A stretch of DNA of 64,000 nt from Sphingobacterium sp. SYP-B4668 (GCF_027627455.1 NZ_CP115483.1:3720001-3784000); one strand, 5' to 3'; positions 1-8,710 are shown, counted from the stretch's first letter. Made by a program: numbers and translations. Notes: generated from the letters alone by a model not told the origin.

Positions 1-302
1 TGCTTTGTCCCGTCTTCATCCAACGCTGATGATCTCACAGCAAAGTAGGTGGTATCTCCAAAATATGTTTCGATCTCCTTAAGAAAATAGGTGGGAAATC
101 GATAGGTATCAATGGCATACAACATATCCTGTGTATGTTCTATGGAAGAAAGATCTTTAAATACCTCCGCAAGATAATCTGCTGGCAATACCATCCATTT
201 GGGAACGGGAAGACCTAATTGAGTCAGCTTAAATAGATTTTTGGCTTTCCCGCCAATGGCAGGATTTTTTATATATTGGTGTTGATAGTCTCTAATAAAC
301 AT
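1..302 (-). CDS. PEP synthase/PPDK-like protein, N-terminal part
   Basis: This is the first 100 residues of a gene cut by the left window edge, starting at the ATG complementary to 300-302. The start reads MFIRDYQHQYIKNP, followed by GGKAKNLFKLTQLGLPVPKW and, near residue 90, FAVRSSALDEDGT. These are the opening Gly-rich motif and the RSSA-EDG motif of the PEP/pyruvate-binding ATP-grasp-type domain of PEP synthase, pyruvate phosphate dikinase and rifampicin phosphotransferases. It lies 109 bp downstream of the UbiA-family gene on the same strand, so the two may be cotranscribed. Whether the swivelling His domain and the PEP-binding barrel follow cannot be seen. The substrate is unknown, and a housekeeping ppsA is only one possibility. 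Confidence 0.75.
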   Translation of the reverse strand, partial: MFIRDYQHQYIKNPAIGGKAKNLFKLTQLGLPVPKWMVLPADYLAEVFKDLSSIEHTQDMLYAIDTYRFPTYFLKEIETYFGDTTYFAVRSSALDEDGTK

Positions 303-410
303 CTTTAATAATAAAGCTTTTCAAATGTAATGACAACTCTATAAATAGGAGCTCCCTAATTCAGATAGTATATAAACGCATATACTGATCCAAACGCGTC
401 AAAGTACATG

Positions 411-1391
411 TCAAATTTCCGTCCACAATTGTTCTAACATGGGTACTCCTCCCAAAATGAGGTACATAGCGATGGTCCAAATGGCGGATGCTACTTCAAT
501 GGCTTTGGCTGCTCCCCTAGTCTGGGACTTTAGGAAAAGTGCTGCAGGAATACAACAGCCCATGAAAATGATGCCCAAACTCAAATAGGTTAACCCGCCG
601 TGACCAGCATAATAGGAAGCGGCTATGGTCAGGGATAGGGTAATGGCGAGCACAAATACCCAACTGTATACGGACCGGTGAAGCCCTAACATCGCAGAAT
701 AGGTCAATACGCCTTCTTTTTCATCGTGAGGAGCACGTATCTTACGTCCGATTTCCAATACAATGCCATTCATATAGGACACCGCAAAGAAGTAAAGCAA
801 CCCCAGGGGTGCAGCCACATCAGCGCGCAACCAATCGAGCCCACTGGCATAGATATCGATGAGTGGAATGATGAGCATATGAGAAGTAACATACCAAAAT
901 TGATGCTTTTTCAACCATTCGGGTATGAAAAATTCCTTTCCCATCAAACACAGGTAGATAATGACCACTGCATACAACAGCAGCATCTTAGGAAAAAACA
1001 GCAGATTGAGTGCAAGCTGCAGCATTACGATACCAATACCTACCTTCTTTAGCTCAGATAAGGACACGAGCCCTCTGGGGACGGGCAGCTCCCGTCTGTA
1101 GCGGGCATCGTCCTCGGCATCCTTAAATTCGTCAAAAATGCGAACCAACAAAAACAAGGAAACGGTCGTGAAGATACCGACGAGAAAAGTCTTGGTATCG
1201 ACAAACCCTTCAGCCCCTCTACATATACGGCTGTAAGCTATTGCAGAAAAACTGAATGCTGCAACGAGCAAACCATGCCCAAGCAGTGGAAAACGCTCCT
1301 TCTGATAGATCCAGAGACGTTTCCAAAACGAAGCATTGTTTTCTACTGGGTTACTAAATTCATTCATATGCTTACTATAATCGCCATCCAT
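411..1391 (-). CDS. UbiA-family prenyltransferase-like membrane protein
   Basis: About 326 residues with roughly eight hydrophobic segments. UbiA enzymes transfer prenyl chains to aromatic or other acceptors in the inner membrane, using two Asp-rich loops to hold Mg-diphosphate. Here the first loop is recognisable as DEFKDAEDDARY (about residues 87-98), followed by ELPVPRGLVS. The second loop is altered to EIGRKIRAPHDEKEG (about 213-227), so the acceptor or donor may be unusual. An upstream in-frame start exists at 1463, inside the HMG-CoA reductase gene. I prefer the ATG at 1391 because AGAAG sits just ahead of it and it follows the reductase stop by 7 bp, implying translational coupling. 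EboC-type and digeranylgeranyl-type relatives cannot be told apart here. Confidence 0.75.
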   Translation of the reverse strand: MDGDYSKHMNEFSNPVENNASFWKRLWIYQKERFPLLGHGLLVAAFSFSAIAYSRICRGAEGFVDTKTFLVGIFTTVSLFLLVRIFDEFKDAEDDARYRRELPVPRGLVSLSELKKVGIGIVMLQLALNLLFFPKMLLLYAVVIIYLCLMGKEFFIPEWLKKHQFWYVTSHMLIIPLIDIYASGLDWLRADVAAPLGLLYFFAVSYMNGIVLEIGRKIRAPHDEKEGVLTYSAMLGLHRSVYSWVFVLAITLSLTIAASYYAGHGGLTYLSLGIIFMGCCIPAALFLKSQTRGAAKAIEVASAIWTIAMYLILGGVPMLEQLWTEI

Positions 1392-1398
1392 GAATCTT

Positions 1399-2679
1399 CT
1401 ATTTTTTACGCCCGAATTTCTGATGGGCTTGTGTAAAGTGACCAGCCGATAAAGCTGCTGCAATGGATAATTCGCCTGCTAATACTAACGCACCACATAT
1501 TTCCGCATATTTGCGCGCTTTACCTTGACCATAACAATCCATCAATTCTAAACATTCGCGCTGTGTAGGAAGATGGGTGCCCCCTCCTACGGTGCCAACA
1601 ATCAGATTGGGCAGGGTGACACTGGCATACAAAGATCCATCTTTATTCATTTCCATACGGGTGATACCAGTTGCAGCTTCGGCCACGCAAGCTACATCTT
1701 GACCAGTAGCCAAAAATAATGCAGCGAGCCCATTAGCATAATGACCATGGGCGCCAATTGCGCCACTCTGAATGACTCCTACTGTGGAAGAACGCCAATA
1801 TTCGGCCATCAATTCGGGTGTGGTCTTCAATACTTTATGGACAATCTCCTCGGATATGACAATTTCAGCAGTTACCTTCTTGCCGCGGACATTGGTAAAA
1901 GAAAGTGCCGTTGCCTTTTTGTCACCAGAGTAGTTGCCTTCTATAAACCAAAGCTTAGGTTTGGTAGGGCACTCCTGTACCACATACTGGCAGACAGCAT
2001 CGGTACAGATAGTCACCATATTCTGACCGGCAGCATCACCTGTATGGTACTCCATGGTGACAATAAGATGATTGCCTTCTATCTGTATCTTGATATCCAT
2101 CAACTTGGCAAAGCGACTCGTCTGACTAACGATATCTTTTAACTTGTCCACTTGTGGAAGCAACCAAGCGACAAAGAGGCCGAGATCGGCCACATTCTCG
2201 AACTTGAATACAGGACTTCGTTGGACGCCCTCCATCAAACAGATAGAAGTGGCCCCACCCGCTAAATAACAAGCCTTGGCTCCCCGGTGATAGGACGCAA
2301 CAAGAGCTCCTTCACTGGTGGCCAAAGGTACGTAAAAGTCCCCCTGAGCCGATGACCCGATGACGCGAAGAGGTCCAATGATGCCGGTAGGGATTTGGCT
2401 CATGCCGATAAAATTCTCTATGTTACCATCCAACATACCCCAATCCTCAATAGCGATACCCTCCGTCAATTGCGGTAAGGTATTCCCGGTCTTTCGGAGC
2501 AAGAACTCTTTTCGCTGCCGGATGCCTTCGGTAGTGACTTGAGGTTCGAATGGCAACACTTCTTCATCGGCGAGAAATACCAATTGTTTTGCACGTATGC
2601 TCTCAATAATCTTTTCCATCTGCCTTACCGTATTGATAATATACAGTGCTGTACTTGCCTTCTCTAGTGATGATGCCAT
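1399..2679 (-). CDS. Class I-type HMG-CoA reductase
   Basis: 426 residues. HMG-CoA reductase makes mevalonate from HMG-CoA with two NADPH. The class I catalytic set is present: Glu in TSEGALVAS (E123), Lys in SGDKKA (K254/K255), Asp in GQDVA (D328) and the C-terminal His in SAGHFTQAH (H414). ENFIGMSQIP (88-97), GDAAGQN (214-220) and GTVGGGTHLP (362-371) match substrate and NADPH motifs of eukaryote/archaeal class I enzymes, not the bacterial class II pattern. There is no membrane anchor. No other mevalonate gene is visible, while dxr of the alternative MEP pathway lies at 57-58 kb, so a specialised role is likely. It is coupled to the UbiA-family gene downstream. An internal ATG at 2619 could also serve as start. 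Confidence 0.88.
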   Translation of the reverse strand: MASSLEKASTALYIINTVRQMEKIIESIRAKQLVFLADEEVLPFEPQVTTEGIRQRKEFLLRKTGNTLPQLTEGIAIEDWGMLDGNIENFIGMSQIPTGIIGPLRVIGSSAQGDFYVPLATSEGALVASYHRGAKACYLAGGATSICLMEGVQRSPVFKFENVADLGLFVAWLLPQVDKLKDIVSQTSRFAKLMDIKIQIEGNHLIVTMEYHTGDAAGQNMVTICTDAVCQYVVQECPTKPKLWFIEGNYSGDKKATALSFTNVRGKKVTAEIVISEEIVHKVLKTTPELMAEYWRSSTVGVIQSGAIGAHGHYANGLAALFLATGQDVACVAEAATGITRMEMNKDGSLYASVTLPNLIVGTVGGGTHLPTQRECLELMDCYGQGKARKYAEICGALVLAGELSIAAALSAGHFTQAHQKFGRKK

Positions 2680-2901
2680 TTAAATAAATTAGATATGTCT
2701 AAAACTAGATAAATTTGCCTTTATGTGCAATACAAAAGACAACTATTAGTCACCTTTGATAACAGAAGAATGGAAGAAAAGCGATTTTTGGCTGTTGCGG
2801 AAACCTGATTTTTTGACCTACATCTCCCAATAGAGGAACATGAGTATCACGGGCCTAAAAAATGAAAACGAGAGTGGAATCTTGGATTGCGTCACCCCTC
2901 T

Positions 2902-3147
2902 TTATTGGGTAGCATTCTCCATCTCTTTCTCTTCCTTCCACATCGTATGAGGATTGTGCTTAAAACTCTTGATGAGATAGTAGATGGACCCTATGAATGG
3001 AAAGACAAGCATGACAAGAAAATACAGTAGACGCTCATTATTGCCTAATTGCTCTCGAAAGGTCAATCTATAGAGTGCTATAAATTGTAGAACAAAATTA
3101 GTGATAATCAACAATTGCCAAATGGAAAATAAGCCTGATAACTCCAT
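2902..3147 (-). CDS. Small PLDc_N-domain membrane protein
   Basis: 81 residues with two hydrophobic segments. The second, LYFLVMLVFPFIGSIYYLI, has the Pro-x-x-Gly-x-x-x-Tyr pattern of the PLDc_N domain, a two-helix membrane module found at the front of cardiolipin synthases but also as a stand-alone protein of unknown function. The C-terminus is short, charged and probably cytoplasmic. A TTG codon 30 bp upstream is in frame, but the TAnnTTTG box at 3167-3174 lies between it and the ATG at 3147, so the ATG is the start. It sits between the acyl-CoA dehydrogenase and HMG-CoA reductase genes on the same strand, with 222 bp before the latter. Confidence 0.6.
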   Translation of the reverse strand: MELSGLFSIWQLLIITNFVLQFIALYRLTFREQLGNNERLLYFLVMLVFPFIGSIYYLIKSFKHNPHTMWKEEKEMENATQ

Positions 3148-3166
3148 ATCAATCGATTTAATGAAA

Positions 3167-3174
3167 CAAAAATA
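3167..3174 (-). promoter_or_regulatory. TAnnTTTG promoter box (PLDc_N gene)
   Basis: TATTTTTG on the minus strand matches the Bacteroidota -7 consensus and ends 19 bases before the ATG at 3147. No -33 TTTG at normal spacing was found, so this rests on the -7 box alone. Confidence 0.4.
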
Positions 3175-3377
3175 CAAAATAAATCACTACATGGTGACAC
3201 TATGGAAATATTTTTATTTCTATGACATTTATAACACTAAACTTGAGCACAAATCTTGCTTACGCTATTTACTTGTCTTTGAAAATTGGAGGTATTGGCA
3301 AGATGAAGATTATTGTGACCATGGGCGACGGGTCGGAATCAGTAAGCTATGCTGCCGAATCTTTTAAAATACAAAGC

Positions 3378-3414
3378 CCCGCTCCTGTACTTCCAATGAA
3401 AGATGAGGAGCGGG
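3378..3414 (-). terminator. Hairpin after acyl-CoA dehydrogenase gene
   Basis: A perfect 9-bp stem (CCCGCTCCT at 3378-3386 with AGGAGCGGG at 3406-3414) with a 19-base loop, followed on the minus strand by GCTTTGTATTTT. It lies 50 bp past the stop of the acyl-CoA dehydrogenase gene. The long loop and broken T-run make it a moderate terminator call. Confidence 0.55.
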
Positions 3415-3463
3415 ACCGTGATATATGTGGAATCAGATTTATTTTAAAACCGAGCAGCTTCTT

Positions 3464-4954
3464 TTAAATAAAGTCCATCCAGTTAGAATCTAGTTGGTAT
3501 TCTACAATCGGCTTTGCATTATTATAGTCCAAAAAGTCAGATAGTAATTTTTTGACATCCATTTCCATATGTTTGGTACAATTGTCCAATAAATCTTTGC
3601 GGAAACCTTTGTCGGTCATGACGTCTACATATTGAAGACATACCAATCGAGCAATAATCTTACCCAATACAACCATTTGGCGTTGAACCAGTCCATCAAC
3701 AACGGTAAAGTCCAAATGCTTTCTAAACAATGGGGTCACTCTATTGGCGTAAGCTGTCGTTAGCATGAAATTCGCCAAATTGCTCTCTTTGCTTTTCTTC
3801 ATCTGTTTAATGACAATCTCAGCAATCTGCGTGTATAGCATCTCGTTAGAACCTTCAAAAATCTGGAAGGGTCTACTATCTACAATACCTCTACCGGCAA
3901 CATGATCAATTTTATAACCGCTAGAACCGGACAACTGCACACAAATCTGTGCTGACTCTTGCATGAGGTCAGTAACCAGGGCTTTCATGCTATTGGCTTC
4001 CAACCCTTCTCCAGAAAGATCGTTCTCAATGCCGCTCATTGTTGAACTATGAGCGCACATTCCTGAACATAGGCTATAAGAAGACTGTATACGAGATAAT
4101 TGGTATTGAACAGAATCCAAATTAAGCAATTGCTGGCCGCCTACTTTACGATTGATACAGTGTGACATGGCTTCATCTAACATACGTTGTATGAACCCCA
4201 TACCCATACCCGGAAACTGTAAACGACTCCTGTGCAAGATATCTAGCATCATTTTGATCCCCGTACTTTTCTGAAGTAATTTTTGATTACGTGGCACTGT
4301 CAAATCGATGGTGTTCAAACCGTATGGAATCATGTACAATCCGAGGTTGTTGAAATAATTTTCAACTTGGATTTGTTGCTCTTTCTTACTGTTGTCGGTA
4401 ACGAAAAATTCAACATCACGAGCCAAATCACCGCTGACCAACTTTTTACGAGCGGCTATGATCCAAAAATCAGCCATCCCCGTAAGACCTTGCCAGTGCT
4501 TCTGACCTTCCAATTGATAATCATGCTCTTGCTCGACATACTGAGTACGCATATTCAAAGCATCACTTCCAAAATCGGGCTCGGTAATCATCAATCCTCC
4601 CATAGCTTGGTGATTGATAAATCTGTCGAAGATGGAATTCTGTATTTCAGGATTCCCATATTTGGCCAATGGCTCCAAAAATAGAGCAATATTGATTCCG
4701 AAAGTCAAGGACAAGGGTAGTGACTCGTAAGAAGCTGCTGAAAGAATTCCGAGACATTCTTTTACCTGGGCCCCACGTCCTCCAAATTCTTCTGGAATAG
4801 CTACGGATAGCGGTTTTAACTCCATAATCTTATTCCAAACCTCATCTGGCAACCCTCTACTGATGCTCAGTTCGTTAATATTGGATTCATAATGGAATAA
4901 ATCATGTAATCGTTTCCCAAACCGATCTATAAATGCGCTATAGCTCTCCTTCAT
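3464..4954 (-). CDS. Acyl-CoA dehydrogenase family protein
   Basis: 496 residues, longer than the roughly 380 of a classical acyl-CoA dehydrogenase; the extra length is C-terminal. These flavoproteins introduce a trans-2,3 double bond into acyl-CoA thioesters. ITEPDFGSDALNMRTQ (about residue 120) matches the FAD/substrate-loop motif, and FQIFEGSNEMLYTQIAE (about 370) matches the C-terminal flavin-contact motif with a possible catalytic Glu. It starts at an ATG and has no signal peptide. It lies upstream of the HMG-CoA reductase group on the same strand, but 785 bp, a hairpin and a small gene intervene, so cotranscription is uncertain. The acyl substrate cannot be read from sequence. Confidence 0.85.
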   Translation of the reverse strand: MKESYSAFIDRFGKRLHDLFHYESNINELSISRGLPDEVWNKIMELKPLSVAIPEEFGGRGAQVKECLGILSAASYESLPLSLTFGINIALFLEPLAKYGNPEIQNSIFDRFINHQAMGGLMITEPDFGSDALNMRTQYVEQEHDYQLEGQKHWQGLTGMADFWIIAARKKLVSGDLARDVEFFVTDNSKKEQQIQVENYFNNLGLYMIPYGLNTIDLTVPRNQKLLQKSTGIKMMLDILHRSRLQFPGMGMGFIQRMLDEAMSHCINRKVGGQQLLNLDSVQYQLSRIQSSYSLCSGMCAHSSTMSGIENDLSGEGLEANSMKALVTDLMQESAQICVQLSGSSGYKIDHVAGRGIVDSRPFQIFEGSNEMLYTQIAEIVIKQMKKSKESNLANFMLTTAYANRVTPLFRKHLDFTVVDGLVQRQMVVLGKIIARLVCLQYVDVMTDKGFRKDLLDNCTKHMEMDVKKLLSDFLDYNNAKPIVEYQLDSNWMDFI

Positions 4955-5170
4955 GTATTTGCTAATTTACTATGTATTGTGAAGTTATGTATTGCAGTAA
5001 ATATAAGACAATATTCCTCTTTCTCCCTTATTCTACCTCGAATTAGTCAATAAATGATGCATTTCAACCTCAAAAAGGCGCTAAAGTAAAGTTAAATCCG
5101 CAAGATCCCAAAGAAAATCAGCATTTATAAGTATACGCATGGGTATGGAATATGTCTACCTACGCCCGTG

Positions 5171-6133
5171 TTAATGTGTAGAAGTACTCGGAATCAGGAA
5201 ATTCACACCCGTCTGTACTGCAGTACCTGCAAATCTATTTTTAGCTCCAAAATTCTGCGTGACCCTCAACATCAGGCCCACGCGCATGGGTTTCAACCAA
5301 TATGATCCAAAAGCACCTATTCCAGCAATACGATCGGACGCAAACCCTCCATTGGTACCTTTGTCATCACTGACCTGTGTCAAATAATGTCCAAATACTC
5401 CTATTTCATCACCTCTTTTATCCAACAAATAAGATCCACCAACATCCACGGAAAAGTGGCTTCCTTCTTTAAAATCAGTATCTTTTTGCCATTGGTTGAC
5501 CTCCAACGTCGTCGCAACACTGACGCTTACTTTTGGAATAGGCTTCATTTTTCCGGCGACACGCATATTATGGGACCAGTACCCATGTCCTCCATTATCT
5601 AAATCATGTGGCTTATAGCGCCCTGTGGGTGCCCAAACTCCATAATTGACAGCATAACTAAACTTACCCTTGGTCCAGGATAACCATACCGGTTGAATAT
5701 ACATATCACCAATGCCAAGACTTTTGTTCGTAAATACATAGTTACCAGACCCGGTCTGGCTAGCGTAATAATCCAAAGCAATGTTAGCCGTAGGGCTATT
5801 CAGGGTGGGAATAATCATCATCCCCCAGTCTGCGCCCAGGATCTTGCCTTTACCACCATAAATAGCCATAAGAATAAAAGAATGGGTCTTGACATTCTGC
5901 TTTATATTCAATTCGGTCGGGTTGTCTGGAGCTGGATTTATTAATTGGTCCGAACGATCCCCGGCTGCATTGTAATAATTCATATCAGCAAAGCCGTACC
6001 ATACGGGGATAATCCACCCTGGATGTGGAGCAAAATAGTCATTAGGGTTAAGCGAAGAACCTGTATAATGACCTTGCGCAAATAGCTGCGAGTTGCATAA
6101 TAAAGCAACTACAAAGAAGTATATTTTTTTCAT
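5171..6133 (-). CDS. MetA/SphA-family outer membrane protein
   Basis: 320 residues with a Sec signal peptide (MKKIYFFVVALLCNSQLFAQ). The rest is alternating beta-strand sequence rich in Gly, Tyr and Trp, ending in a strand. GDMYIQPVWLSW and YAVNYGVWAPTGRY match the Phenol_MetA_deg (SphA-like) family of outer-membrane channels, which are linked in other bacteria to uptake of aromatic or hydrophobic compounds. It lies 103 bp downstream of the amidohydrolase gene on the same strand, so the pair may import and hydrolyse the same substrate. That link is inference from position. Confidence 0.7.
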   Translation of the reverse strand: MKKIYFFVVALLCNSQLFAQGHYTGSSLNPNDYFAPHPGWIIPVWYGFADMNYYNAAGDRSDQLINPAPDNPTELNIKQNVKTHSFILMAIYGGKGKILGADWGMMIIPTLNSPTANIALDYYASQTGSGNYVFTNKSLGIGDMYIQPVWLSWTKGKFSYAVNYGVWAPTGRYKPHDLDNGGHGYWSHNMRVAGKMKPIPKVSVSVATTLEVNQWQKDTDFKEGSHFSVDVGGSYLLDKRGDEIGVFGHYLTQVSDDKGTNGGFASDRIAGIGAFGSYWLKPMRVGLMLRVTQNFGAKNRFAGTAVQTGVNFLIPSTSTH

Positions 6134-6236
6134 CTGTAAATATTTTTTTTGATGAGTCTGTGATCGTTAATATTCGAAGTTGCCTTGTATTATAAACTGG
6201 AGATTTTAAACATGGATCGTTTTCATTAGATTACAT

Positions 6237-7961
6237 TTAGTTACGAAGATAGACCGTCTTACCTTCTTTGATCGTCTCCAATACTTTAATATCCCTCATT
6301 TTTAAAGGGTCGATAGTGAGGGGATTCTGATCTAAAACAACAAGATCAGCAAGCTTACCGGCCTTGAGTGACCCTTTGGAATCTTCCTCATGATACTGAT
6401 ATGCGGCATTGATGGTAATGGCCTTAAGCGCATTCATTGCGCTTATTCGTTCATCTGGCCCGAGAATTCGACCGGAGCGAGTCTTCCGATTAACTGCTGA
6501 ATACATAGCCGTAATCAAATCTGGCGGAGTGACTGGAGAATCGTGATGCATAGTAAACAAGATACCTGCCTTGATTGCAGATTGAGCAGGGCTTATAAAG
6601 GCTGCACGCTCTGGTCCAAACACACTCGAGTAATGCCAGTCCCCCCATAGGTAGACATGCGTTGAAAAATAGGAAGGGATAACACCGATATCCTTAATCT
6701 TTTGGATATGATCGGGACGACTATTCTGTACATGGATCAGCGTAGCGCGCAATTCGGGTCTATATATCCCTTCATCCTTAAGTTGCTTTATCACACGAAT
6801 GGCTTGATCGATAGCCGCATCGCCATTGACATGCATCTGCGCGGTGATATTATTACTAAAAAGGGTTTTCAAATCGTTATACAAGGTAGTGTCTTCAAAA
6901 ATAGGAAAACCTTTGTAGTCAGCCCCTTTTCCCTCAGGAGGGACCAAGTAGGGTTGCGTGAGCCACGCAGTCTTCCCTTGCGGGGATCCATCATCCGAAA
7001 ACTTGAAACCTCCTAATTTCAATCGATCTTTATAAACCATGTACTCAGGCTTAAAATCATCAAAACTCTTTTTGAAGTATTCGTAATCTGGAAAATAGAC
7101 GATATCAGCCTTAAGAAGACCTTTAGCAGCAGCTTCCTTTAGCAAATCTACACTCGCTCCCATAGTCCGCCCATCACAGATTGTAGTCTGCCCATAACTA
7201 AGCCACTCTTCCTGTGCTTTTTCCAAATCTCGTAAGGCCTGACTATTATCGTTGCCAGACTCGTGCGGAGCCATTTTCTTGGTTAAGGTAAGTAATGCCG
7301 TGAAACTAGCATTTTCCTCCAATTTACCATTCAGCTTTTTTGTCAAAGGGTCTCGACCGAAATGGCCTCCAGAGGGTTCTTTGGTCGATTCATCGATCCC
7401 AACCAAAGCCAGCATAGGCGAATTGGCCACACTCGCATGTCCAGATGCATGAATGGCAATAATAGGTACAGTGCTGCTAATGGCATCTAATTCGGCACGT
7501 GTGGGATGCCGATGTTCGACCATAATGGCATCGTCGTAGCCATTAGAGATAATAGGTTGGCCCGATTTAATCTTATGGGTGTCGATATAATCTCGTAAAA
7601 CGTGCTGCAAATCATTTATAGAATTGACAGCCCCATAAGGTGATGGAGACAAGTCCACAGCTTGCATCATTCCTGCGCGTGAAGTCAAGTGTCCATGTGC
7701 ATCTATGAAACCTGGCAGCAATGTTTTTCCCTTCAAATCGTATTGTTTGGTCGAATCAGATAGATATTGATAGGCGTCAGCTTTACTGCCCACAAATAAT
7801 ATCTTACCATCTCTGATGGCAACAGCCTCTACAGAATCTATTCCCTCCTCCATCGTGATAATATGACCACCAAAGTAAATAGTGTCTGCCACTTCGGACT
7901 GCCGTATCTGCTTACAGCTCAAAAAAGACAGCAGTAGAAAATATAAAAAGTAATACTTCAT
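6237..7961 (-). CDS. YtcJ-like amidohydrolase (family 3), lipoprotein
   Basis: 574 residues. The N-terminus MKYYFLYFLLLSFLSCKQ is a lipoprotein signal with cleavage before Cys16, so the enzyme is probably anchored in the envelope. GFIDAHGHL (about 88) carries the metal-binding HxH, HASGHASVANSPML and the later HVNGDAAID and HVQNS segments supply further metal and active-site His residues, and a late HHDSPVTPP carries the expected Asp. This is the Amidohydro_3 pattern of YtcJ-type metallohydrolases, which cleave N-acyl or amide bonds. The downstream MetA-like porin may feed it. The substrate is unknown. Confidence 0.82.
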   Translation of the reverse strand: MKYYFLYFLLLSFLSCKQIRQSEVADTIYFGGHIITMEEGIDSVEAVAIRDGKILFVGSKADAYQYLSDSTKQYDLKGKTLLPGFIDAHGHLTSRAGMMQAVDLSPSPYGAVNSINDLQHVLRDYIDTHKIKSGQPIISNGYDDAIMVEHRHPTRAELDAISSTVPIIAIHASGHASVANSPMLALVGIDESTKEPSGGHFGRDPLTKKLNGKLEENASFTALLTLTKKMAPHESGNDNSQALRDLEKAQEEWLSYGQTTICDGRTMGASVDLLKEAAAKGLLKADIVYFPDYEYFKKSFDDFKPEYMVYKDRLKLGGFKFSDDGSPQGKTAWLTQPYLVPPEGKGADYKGFPIFEDTTLYNDLKTLFSNNITAQMHVNGDAAIDQAIRVIKQLKDEGIYRPELRATLIHVQNSRPDHIQKIKDIGVIPSYFSTHVYLWGDWHYSSVFGPERAAFISPAQSAIKAGILFTMHHDSPVTPPDLITAMYSAVNRKTRSGRILGPDERISAMNALKAITINAAYQYHEEDSKGSLKAGKLADLVVLDQNPLTIDPLKMRDIKVLETIKEGKTVYLRN

Positions 7962-8112
7962 GGTTAGAAAATTAGTCTAAGATTAATAATCAATGAAAAT
8001 ACAATCGAACGTAGGTATTGTTTTAAGTTTTCAACTTGAAATATAAAACTCTTAAATAATCAATACCCCAAACTTTGCCAAGAATCAAAAAAGTAACCCT
8101 TAAATGGATATT

Positions 8113-8598
8113 TTAAAATAAGCAATGCGTCTCCTTAATGCTATTCATCACGAAAATACTCTTGGTCTGTCCAATACCGTCCACTTCAGAAAGTTGATTG
8201 ACAAAAAAATCATGAAACTCATCCATACTGGAGGCTACAATTTTTAGCATAAAATCAAAATCACCTGAGATATTGTAAAATTCCAAAACTTCATCAAATC
8301 GCTTGACTTGATCGATGAACTGTGCAGCAGCTTTTTTGTTGTGAACACTCAGTGCAATCATACAAAGGACCATTATCCCACGATTTACCTGTTTTCTATC
8401 TATAATAGCGGTATACTCCTTAATAACTCCCTCTCGCTCTAGGCGTTTGATACGCTCATGCGTTGGAGTAGTGCTCAAACTAATACCTTGGGCCACTTCC
8501 CGTACGGTCATTTTCGCATTTCGCTGGAGTAGTGCGAGAATTTCATAATCCTTAGCGTCTAAATTGGATGGAGAGATGAGCGATTGTTCTCTTTTCAT
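8113..8598 (-). CDS. Lrp/AsnC-family transcriptional regulator
   Basis: 161 residues from the ATG at 8598; an in-frame extension to 8652 would lengthen the protein beyond the family norm. The N-terminal winged helix-turn-helix (LDAKDYEILALLQRNAKMTV, then STTPTHERIKRLEREGVI) is typical, and the C-terminal RAM/AsnC effector domain contains YNISGDFDFMLKIVA. Such proteins form octamers that sense amino acids. The gene is divergent from a DHA2 exporter with 131 bp between starts, so the exporter is the probable target, perhaps for amino-acid-like export. Confidence 0.9.
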   Translation of the reverse strand: MKREQSLISPSNLDAKDYEILALLQRNAKMTVREVAQGISLSTTPTHERIKRLEREGVIKEYTAIIDRKQVNRGIMVLCMIALSVHNKKAAAQFIDQVKRFDEVLEFYNISGDFDFMLKIVASSMDEFHDFFVNQLSEVDGIGQTKSIFVMNSIKETHCLF

Positions 8599-8675
8599 AT
8601 CTTTGATGAGATTAAAACAGTAATAATATTCCAAATTTAACACAATTATCACCCACTTGTTCTAAATATTATTAT

Positions 8676-8710
8676 TTTGTTTACTACACGTTCTACAAAA
8701 CATACCTTTG
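8676..8710 (+). promoter_or_regulatory. Promoter of the DHA2 exporter gene
   Basis: TTTG at 8676-8679 and TACCTTTG at 8703-8710 match the Bacteroidota -33 and TAnnTTTG -7 elements with a 23-base spacer. The ATG is at 8730. It lies in the divergent region shared with the Lrp-type gene, where regulator binding would be expected. Confidence 0.65.

Larger units (their letters stand above)
3148..3463. other. Intergenic region upstream of the PLDc_N gene
   Basis: 316 bp without a convincing gene. It holds the PLDc_N promoter box and the terminator-like hairpin of the acyl-CoA dehydrogenase gene. A plus-strand open frame at 3222-3467 exists, but it runs through the hairpin and has no recognisable domain, so I treat it as chance. 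Confidence 0.5.

Noticed and set aside
1741..2142. Open frame on the plus strand inside the HMG-CoA reductase gene
   Set aside because: Opposite a strongly supported gene; no domain or promoter.
3222..3467. 81-codon plus-strand frame between the PLDc_N and acyl-CoA dehydrogenase genes
   Set aside because: Runs through a terminator-like hairpin, has no recognisable domain and overlaps the end of the dehydrogenase gene.
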